Assembly: GCF_964355755.1 (NCBI RefSeq) | Contig: NC_092679.1 | Span: 10,840,932 to 10,904,931, forward strand | Direction of reading: 5' to 3' | Source of the DNA: Antedon mediterranea | Lineage: Eukaryota; Echinodermata; Crinoidea; Comatulida; Antedonidae | DNA length: 64,000 nt | Part shown: positions 56,160 through 64,000 of the stretch, one piece after another | How positions within the stretch are numbered: position 1 is the stretch's first letter | How the letters are laid out: every line of letters begins with the position of its first letter | The notes under the pieces: model-generated | What the model saw: the letters and a program-made list of their open reading frames with translations, nothing else | Told to the model about the DNA's origin: nothing | Databases searched by the model: none | Position numbers and translations under genes: made by a program

Positions 56160-56870
56160 CTGACAAAATAAAATGCTTGAAACAGTGAGGAAAAAGCGAA
56201 GAAAAGAAAAACATATGTTTAAAATATTAGAAATCTGAAAAGGATCAAAGACAAATTAATTACAAAGCTGATTTCTTTTCAAGAACATACTGTAGTGGAA
56301 TATAAAAGGAAAACAAACCAGTGAGCAGTCAAAATTACCATCTTGGCTTGATGAGGCAATAACACATCCAGCTCATAACACTATACAACAAAATCTTTGA
56401 AACCAGAAGAAATTAAGAGAAGCAATGATAATTATACTTTAATCCACAAAAACATGACAAAACTGACATCAACCATTACCGACCAAACGAACATTATCAC
56501 ATGTACACAAATAATTTACAAAAGTAATCAAAAAACAAAATCAGAGACCGACTAGAAGTAAATAAACCAATATATAAGGCTTTATACAGTAGGACCATCT
56601 TATACAGTTGGTCAATCAACTAAAATAAAAAGGAAATGAATATCACCAAATCTTTGATTTAGAGATTATCAGAAAGCATTTGACTCAATAAAACAGGCAT
56701 TACCATATTAGAGGGAAATATTATACCTCAACAAATATTGATTACGATTGTTCAAAGAGAAGTTAAGGAAGATTAGTAAGACAAGGCGACACTTAAGATC
56801 TTCACTGCATTGGAAGAGGTGTTTAATCAAAGAGCTAATCTAAAAAATAGAGTAAATATCACTTTAAAGA
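56160..56870 (+). pseudogene. Decayed RTE-type LINE ORF2 fragment
   Basis: In shifting frames the plus strand gives LPSWLDEAIT, TDINHYRPN (for NYRPI), KIRDRLEVNKPI, DYQKAFDSI, VRQGD and ALEEVFNQ in the order expected for RTE-clade reverse transcriptases. Many stops and shifts show an old copy. It lies inside the TA-flanked element at 55223-58193, so it was probably inserted into it. Confidence 0.6.
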
Positions 56871-57261
56871 CAAAATAAACAGTTAATTTAACCAAAATCA
56901 CAATTGACTTCCAGCCTATTTTTTGCTTTAAATTACAGTTTTTTTGGGTATGCACTATATCATTTTTTTTTCAATCCAATTTTTGGTGAAACTATTATGT
57001 GTGACATTAAAATTGCATATTCAACAAAAATATTTGTCAAAATTACTTTTGTCAGGGGGAAAATAAGTATATCTTTAATAGCATGTGATATTATTAGCAA
57101 ATATTTCAAATGTAGTTTTAAAACTTTCCCATTACAAACAATTGCCATAATTCTGATAACATTACAATACACCCATCCTCTGGGACTTATTTTCAAATGT
57201 AGCTAAAAACTTTCCAGTACAATTCCGGTCATTTTGATATGTATAGATGCATGCAGTAGCA

Positions 57262-57530
57262 TTGGAAAGGCGAGAGAGGGGGAGGTGGTTGGGGTGATGG
57301 AGAGACACATATTTTTTACATGTTTGTCTACACTATAAACTAGTTTAACAAAAAAGGTGTGATGTGCCCAAATATGGTAGTGATATGTCATTCATCGTGT
57401 CCATATATGGGCACATCACATTTTTTTGTCGCATAAAAATGTTATAGTGTAGACAGAGTTTAATATTTGTGTAACATGTAACAAAAATATGTGTCTCTCC
57501 ATCCACCCCAACCCCCTCTCCTCTCTCGAT
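57262..57530. repeat. Central palindrome of the 55-58 kb element
   Basis: GGGGTGATGGAGAGACACAT, GTCTACACTATAA and GTGATGTGCCCAAATATGG are mirrored around ~57395. It would form a long imperfect hairpin and may be a separate MITE. Confidence 0.7.
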
Positions 57531-58219
57531 CTCTTTTTTTAGATTATTAGTTGCTAAATATATGCAAAACGATGGGTCATAGCTCAAAATGACATTTCCA
57601 ATTGAATTCTGACAAAATATTTTGTTAGAGCAAATATAAATGTGTATATTCTAAAAAAAAATTTGACACCAAACTGAACTTTTTAGGACAAATAGTTACC
57701 GAGATATTGACATATTCAAACATTAAAGGTCAAGGGTCAAAAAAGCTTAATTTATGGTAATTTTTTGAAAAAAGTTTCTATTAGACTAAATATTAGATTT
57801 ATTTTCTTAACATTTTGAGCCCATTCTCAAATCTCTGAGATTGCGTGTTATTGAGATATTAGGCAATCAAGGTCAAAGGTCAAACTGAAAAATAAAGCCT
57901 TTGCGGCCATTTTTGTACAATTATTTTCATTATAGCGAATATAAATATATATCTTCCAAGCATTTAAAAAAATAAATAAATGTAAAATGTCCCTGCGTTT
58001 CCAAGATATGGCGATTTTTAGTTATATAATAGAAAAATATAAAAATTGAGGTCAGAGGTCACAGAGGTCAAATCAGATTTCCAGTAACTTTGTTTTGGCA
58101 TCTCCACACTATACTCTACCAAACTGCTATACTGAAAAATTTGTATCCAGTTTGGTAACATCCCACCCCTTTTTCTCCCCTTAGGGACTGGACTATTTTG
58201 AATGAATTCCATAAAGATT

Positions 58220-59090
58220 TACCCACTGGCTTATTTAATGCTGATTTATTCTATAAATAGTGAAGGCTGCAAATGTGTAAATATAGGCCTAATCTACTAT
58301 TCCATCGATATAGCTAATTAAATTACTGTATGTCAATAAATAAAAAATATTATATAACACCTAAATAAATTCCTGTCATTTGATTGGAACGAATGTGGGT
58401 CACATGGCGTGCAATAGTACGCACTATTCAACGATCGTTAAATAGTACTTTTTGAAACATTTTTGTGTACGAAAAAAAAAACGTCTCGCGGATGAAAAAA
58501 AATCTAGTACACAAATTATCCTATGATATGGCTATGTACTGTGAAATACAACAGCGCCACCTGTCGTCTGGTCTGAGTTTCATTTGTAAACACCACCGCG
58601 AGATATGCAACAGCAGCAGATATTTGTGTACGATTTGGACATTATGTACTAATTTCATTCAAAAAGGCATTTAAATTAGCTTTAGATCGTTTTTAGGATT
58701 TTGATTAATTAATGGGGACATCCCTACAGGACGTGGAATTGTTGGAAAAACCATAATTAGCTTAGATAAGTTCCAATTGTCTGTCGAAGTTTTGCCTTTC
58801 AGCCAAGCTAGTACTAGGCTACTAGGTCTAGCCTAGGCCATGCTAGTATTAGGCTAGGCCTAGCCTAGGCGTTTTAGCCTTGCTAGGCCTAGGATTGTTT
58901 GGTCGTTTGTTGACATAATTAACACAAAAGTAGGTGTGTTTACGAAATCCATATAAATATAACATTTAATATAAAATTATTTAAAACGAAATGTTACTGT
59001 TTTTAATCAATGTGTGTGAATGAAATGTAGTAAACTTTGGCTAGGGCTACCTTTTATTTGATTCAAATAACTAGAATTTATTTAGATGTT
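58220..59090. other. Intergenic DNA with AGGCCTAG clusters
   Basis: The AGGCCTAG palindrome recurs at 58826-58890. The open frame at 58465-58674 has no recognisable domain. Confidence 0.4.
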
Positions 59091-59097
59091 ATATAAA

Positions 59098-59270
59098 ACA
59101 AATAATGAATGTTTTGTATTCGTGTAATGGTACAAATAATGGCACTTGGTGAATGATGAAAGGTATATATTTCAACTCGGCTCATCGCCTCGTTGAAATA
59201 TAACCTTTCATCATTCACCTCGTGCCATTATTTGTACCATTACACTCATAAACATTCATTATTTGTATAT
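59098..59270. mobile_element. ~170-bp hairpin MITE
   Basis: CAAATAATGAATGTTTTG, GTAATGGTACAAATAATGGC and GGTGAATGATGAAAGGT in the left arm are mirrored in the right arm around a ~16-nt loop near 59185. It is a near-perfect hairpin with ~75-bp arms. Confidence 0.85.
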
Positions 59271-59339
59271 TAACTTACAGTAGCATCCCACTCTCATCAC
59301 CCCACAAAGTATAAAAGTGCATGCATGTTCCATATTAAT

Positions 59340-60400
59340 TTATTTACGACGTATGAATTGATGGAACGAACAATCGAGATGAAAATAACGCATGCAATCT
59401 CCATTGCAAAATTAGGTTCCATTTAAGTATAAATTCTAATATTCCCGACCTCAAAATAATTAGTGTTATAACTACGGTAACTGTATTTAGCTTCCTAGAA
59501 TTTCGTCCACCCCTCCGAACATGTTTTCAACATCGTATGAACAAACAAGGTGACCGACTTCATTGCAAAATTAGGTTCCATTGCATTATTGCGAATTTAA
59601 GGTTGTTTCCGACTTCGAAGTAATACTTACTTAGAATTTCGCTCACCACCCCCATTCCCATCCAAACTTGTTTCCCACATCGTAATATGAACAAACGAGA
59701 TGACGACTTTATTGCAAAATTACGTTCAATTATTTGCGAATTTACGTTGTGTTCCCAACCTTAAAATAACTGTATCATGTATTTAGCTTGCTTAGAATTT
59801 CGCTCACCACATTCCCATCCAAACTGTTTCTCACATCGATATGAACAAATGAGATGACAACTTCATTGCACAATTATGATCCATTATTGCGCATTTATGT
59901 TCAAATGTTTCCGACATCAAGGTAAAAAGTACCAGCTGAATAAAATATCTAACATATTGCAAAATTAGTCTCTATTATTGGGAATGTTTCCGACATCAAA
60001 TATTGTTAAAACTTTATGAAAATGCTGAACTAATTAGGTACCATTATTTATTTATTGTGATATGCATGTTCAACTGTTACATTCTATTACGGTACGTGAC
60101 ATGAAAAGATTGATAACAAAAGAGAACAAGGCAATATCTCATCTTTATTGTAAAATTTGGTTCCATTATAATGTTTCCGACCTTATGAGTTATTGTTTTG
60201 ATGAAACAATTTGATGAATTTCCCCTCGACTACCTTTAGGCCTACCATCTCTTATTTATTTATTATAGGTCAAACATACATGTGTAATAAATGAGATGAT
60301 GAAATTATAACGAATATCCAACTAACAATTTGCGACTTAGGTTCGCCATAGTATTGCGAATTTATGTTTTAATGTTTCAGACATCAAAGTAAATATAGTG
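59340..60400. repeat. Degenerate ~155-bp satellite, about six units
   Basis: CATTGCAAAATTAGGTTCCA-type motifs start units at 59403, 59562, 59711, 59865 and 59957, with weaker ones to ~60370. Each full unit carries a TATTGCGAATTTA, a TTTCCGACATC and an ATGAACAAA..GAGATGA motif. Later units are shorter and more diverged. Confidence 0.8.
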
Positions 60401-61956
60401 TTATACTGTAGGTATAATAAGTGACAAAAATGTGATCATGTAACTAATATTTTTAAAGAACTTATAAATAAAAAACATAGGCCTAAATAACATTGGTCAT
60501 ATACATTTAAAAAAACGGAATTGATTAAATAGAAGCAATGTTAAACAAAAAAATGTATATAATAATAATCAGTAGAATAACAGGATACATTCATATTCAA
60601 CGAATAATCATTTTAATTTGAAAACATAAACATAGAAATTCATAAAACCGAACAAAATAATAACGGGAATAATGTACCGACGAAAGGAAGGTCAAATCAA
60701 AATATTACTAGAAAATAATGCAGCAATAGCGTCCCATAACTCAAACACTAAACGCTTTAGCGCCAAAGGCAAATTGTCCCAGACCATGTCCGCATAACAT
60801 GCAGACGTGACTTCAGACACTTTCCTTTGGCGCTAAAACGAGTAGTCTTCTTTTCCAGCTGCTTAGAAAGGGGTCGGAGGCTTCCCATCATGCATTTCGA
60901 GTTTTCTAGAATTTTCGATGAACAGTGCCTTTCGTTTTTTACACTAAAATAGTAAATTTTCGTCGTATGTTTCAGTTATAATGGTTTAATTTCATACAAT
61001 GAGTAAAGGTTATTAGGTTAGAAATACTCCGGTTAATAATTTTCAGTTTGTGTTTATTTGGAAATAAGTAATATCAATATTTATAACACGATTAGCTCGC
61101 CAGAAACGTGCTGCCAAATTAAGTGACCTAGCCTTGTGCGATACAGGCCACGCGAACCTCATTTGGCAATGTCACTTCATTTGGCGTTACAAGCCCAAAC
61201 AGAAAACTGCTCTTACTCCATCATTACTTATAAAATACAAAAATAACAAAACTAAGTAGCACAAATTAAGTCAAAATAAAACAAAACAAAGTTATAATGA
61301 GATACACCAATTAAAAATAAGCTGCATTGAATAAACAATATAAACAATTACAACTTAATATTTTGAGATCAAATGTTTGATTACAGGGTTAATTACCATA
61401 TCTAAAAAACTACTAGTCCGAGAGAGTTGATTTTTTCACTGATCTATTCAAAATGTATATATTTATATTTACTTTAATGAAACATTTTACGAATGAAAAA
61501 ACTAGGACCGTGATTCACCAGAGGTCCAAGCTAGGCTCCAGGCCGAATAGTCCCTGGGCCGAATCGTCTCAGGGCCGAATCGTCCCGCTACCCGGGGCCC
61601 GCTACCCTTCTAATAGTAACCCACTTACAGTATAACAACCCACTACTAATAACGGTAACCCATGGGGGTTACTATTTTAGGGTCACAAAAACTATTGACA
61701 AAATTTATGAAGACTGGTCCGTTTATGATACAACCGTATTTTAAAAATAAGGAGATAATGCATGTGGATCTCGGGGAGTGGGGGGAGGATTGAGTGTTTT
61801 TGTGAGTTTACAAAATAAAGTTAGAGTTTAAACAAATTTTATTCGTACTGTTTTATTATTTTTCTATGAGTTGCTGACTGGAAAAGTTGGGGTGGGTTAC
61901 TATTTTCACGTGCCTAATTTAAGAGTAATAGTAACCCACTACTCTAGTAGTAACCC
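60401..61956. other. Repeat-rich flank of the BEL/Pao element
   Basis: It holds TTTAGCGCCAAAGG/CCTTTGGCGCTAAA (60752-60838), ATTTGGC-type repeats (61105-61195, also at 46248-46345), a GGGCCGAATCGTC triplet (61540-61590) and mirrored AATAGTAACCC motifs (61610-61950). No gene. Confidence 0.5.
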
Positions 61957-62649
61957 TGTTAGATCTTTCCCATGCAGCGCGCCCCCAGCGTTTGAAATTG
62001 TATTTGTGAGGTAGAACGAACTTTGACTTCGCGTCGGAAGAGCGCAACTAGCATCAGTCGGCGATGCACGTGGGTTTATTGATGGTAGAAAATGCCAGAT
62101 TTGCGAGCGTAAATGCCAAATTACACATTGTGTTCAGTTGCAGATGATTACTAAATTGAGATAATGTTTGAAAGGAGAATATTGACATAAGATTTGAGGC
62201 TTAGAGCGGTCATATTCACGTAAGGATTGTTCTATGCATATTATTGATTTGACATGTTAATTAATTGTTTGTATTTGCTGTAATTCAGATGATGATACTG
62301 TTCACATTGTTTGCCATATTTTAATGTATTACTATGATTAGTACGGTAACTGAAGAAGTTAAGTAATACGGAATTTTAATAATTGAGCGTAAGCATTGAA
62401 TGACGACGATAATGAAGGAATTTATGTTAGACGATTATAACATGTGCTTTGTGACGATTGTGACTGATTTACTTCAGTTTTATTTTATGGTAACTTGTAT
62501 TTATACTTTGTATTTAGTCACCGAACGAACTAACAAAAGGTAGTCAGACAGACACGGTTGGAACATAATAAATTGAAGATTGTTTAACTGATGGTCATAG
62601 TGTTGCCTTGTTCGCGTTTGTGTGATTTGACTAAACGACGCCCTCTACA
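61957..62649 (+). mobile_element. Candidate 5' LTR of a BEL/Pao retrotransposon
   Basis: TGTTAGATC begins and CTCTACA ends a 693-bp segment (TGT...ACA), with AATAAA at ~62567 and the gag start ~140 bp downstream. The left flank is AACCC. The 3' LTR is outside the window, so the limits are provisional. The primer-binding site after 62649 was not assigned to a tRNA. Confidence 0.45.
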
Positions 62650-62790
62650 TTCCAAACTTGCTCCGAGCCCAAGAGCAGTTACAGTGAGTGAATGACAACT
62701 AGCAGTGAGTGACGACGTCGACGACATCGTGTAAAGCTACTGTGGAAAAGTACTGGTTCTTCAACGACTGGAAGAACATCTGAGCACAAC

Positions 62791-64000
62791 ATGGCTACTC
62801 AATATAGTAGACAGCGGAGAAACTGTAAAGGCGCGATGACGCGAGCAGTGAACTTGTGGAAGTCTGCCCTTGACAAAGAGGGAGTAAACATCAAAACCGT
62901 TGAGGATCTCTTCCAGAAAGTGACAACTACATTTGAAGCCGTGTGGAGTCCGCGCATCGAAGCTTGTCCGACGAAATCGAAGACGACGAGGCCTACGCGC
63001 AAGAGGAGAAATGGATGGAAGAAGTCCAGGGTACTTTCCTGGAAGTAAGACTTGCAACCGAGAGCTTTCTGAAGGATAAGGTTAGTCCATCCAGTGATGG
63101 GAGTGCGGTAGTTGTACCTACCACTACTTCAGGTAACCATGATAATATTGATGGTGATAATGTTAGTAACATAAGTGTGTCATCAAATCGTTTAAGTGAT
63201 TTCAAAGAAATTAAGTTAGCACTAGAACTGCCTAAGGCAGAATATCTCAAGTTTTCTGGCGATCCTATTGAATATTTTTCTTTCATAACTAACTTTGAAG
63301 TTAATATCGAATCAAAACTAAGTTGTAATGCTACTCGTCTGCAACATTTGAAGACTATGTGTAAAGGCAAAGCGCGTAGCTATATCGAGTGCTGTGACTT
63401 GTTAGGCGACGGAGGCTATGATGAAGCCAAATGCATTTTAAAGAGCCAGTTCGGTCAACCTCACATGATACTAGGCGCGCTAATGCATGAGCTTACCAAC
63501 AGAAATCCTGTTAGGGCTAATGATGCCGATTCCCTTTGGGATCTTATCGCCTCAATGAAAAAATGCTTTGTTACATTAACTAAGCTCGGCTACACAAATG
63601 ATCTAAATAGCACTACAAACATCTTAAAGGTGCAGGATCTTTTGCCCAACCACTTGCAAACAACATGGATTAAAAAGGCGCATGACATCCTAACTAGTGA
63701 AAATAGGGAGCCTGGGTTTAAAGATTTGCTTAGTTTGCTAGTAAAGAACGCAGAAATATCGTCAACGATGTTCGGTAAGAATCTATCGAAATCCAGACAT
63801 TCTGCGAGTGACAGAAGGAGTCACGAGTCAGTTAACGTTCAGTCTAATCACATAAGTAGCAAGCCAGTAAGGTGTTTTGTTTGTGATGGTAATCACCAGG
63901 TTTACAAGTGCAAAGAACTTGTTGAAGGTAATTACGAAAAGAGAGTGGAAATTGCTAAATCCAAGAGACTGTGTTTTAGGTGTTTAGTATCCGGTCATAT
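62791..64000 (+). CDS. BEL/Pao retrotransposon gag (partial, one frameshift)
   Basis: ATG at 62791 opens MATQYSRQRRNCKGAMTRAV. Around 62940-62965 the meaningful frame shifts (to SLSDEIEDDEAYAQEEKW) and then stays open to the window end. KAEYLKFSGDPIEYFSFITN is the DUF1759 capsid-type block of BEL/Pao gag, followed by GKARSYIE and DLLPNHLQTTWIKK. CFVCDGNHQVYKC (CX2CX3HX4C) and CFRCLVSGH are the paired zinc knuckles typical of this superfamily. Protease, RT, RNase H and integrase would lie to the right. The shift may be real decay or a sequencing error. No env-like sequence is in view. Confidence 0.85.

Larger units (their letters stand above)
55223..58193. mobile_element. 2.97-kb TA-flanked TIR element with DR1-like sites
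   Basis: GTCCAGTCCCTAAGGGG and its complement (58177-58193) are the ends, flanked by TA. ~130-bp subterminal arms are mirrored (CCAAAACAAAGTTACTGGAA). Internal blocks of ~140-180 bp repeat with TGACCT pairs at 55344, 55514 and 55656, and AGGTCA pairs at 57727, 57870 and 58049. Its layout matches the 48229-50102 element. An RTE-like fossil and a central palindrome lie inside. No transposase. Confidence 0.78.

Noticed and set aside
57203-57587. Minus-strand open frames in the central palindrome
   Set aside because: They lie in a mirrored repeat; similar frames appear from both arms and have no domains.

Overview
This is an AT-rich eukaryotic window with introns, GT-AG splice sites, many transposable elements and two recognisable host genes, both on the minus strand. 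The very frequent TAGGCCTA-type palindrome, the mix of CR1-like, RTE-like, Penelope-like and BEL/Pao retroelements with many TIR elements, and the protein matches suggest a marine invertebrate deuterostome. An echinoderm is my best guess, but this is inference and the species cannot be named from sequence alone.

Host gene 1 (coding 5926-27790, minus) is a seven-exon homologue of ZNF318. All splice phases join cleanly into a predicted 1757-residue protein: an Arg/Gly- and RS-rich N-terminus, an SLRITVDND motif, disordered regions with SILK and DDEEEFLYGDD motifs, a Lys/Glu coiled coil, two matrin-type CX2CX12HX5H zinc fingers, and a C-terminal IYGLFFSGK motif. Its 12.1-kb intron 2 holds a nearly full-length but inactivated CR1-like LINE (about 13440-17235) and several MITEs.

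Host gene 2 (coding 36013-39998, minus) is an SR splicing factor of the SRSF4/5/6 type. It has seven coding exons and 278 residues: RRM1, a 19-Gly hinge, a pseudo-RRM with SWQDLKD, and an RS tail. An acceptor just upstream of the ATG implies a non-coding 5' exon; a candidate with a consensus donor and NRF1/ETS-like motifs lies near 45499-45700. Intron 4 contains a GC-richer block that could be a stop-containing (poison) exon.

The rest is repeats. From left to right: a LINE ORF2 tail (1-291); minisatellite and tandem repeats (0.4-2.2 kb); TIR elements around 20-21.5 kb; a TTAA-flanked MITE nested in a copy of itself (22.6-23.8 kb); a broken tRNA (25.1 kb); hAT-like ends (26.6, 46.6, 52.3 and 52.7 kb); a Penelope-like GIY-YIG fragment (31 kb); a 145-bp tandem array (34.2 kb); a 3.6-kb inverted-repeat element (40.3-43.9 kb); TA-flanked elements carrying DR1 nuclear-receptor-like sites (48.2-50.1 and 55.2-58.2 kb); an element packed with TTGCGCAA palindromes (51.6-52.3 kb); a 155-bp satellite (59.3-60.4 kb); and a BEL/Pao LTR retrotransposon entering at the right edge (from about 61957).

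I see no operon, CRISPR array or clearly new protein system. The most distinctive signals are the regulatory-site-like arrays inside TIR elements, the self-nested MITE, and the candidate poison exon.
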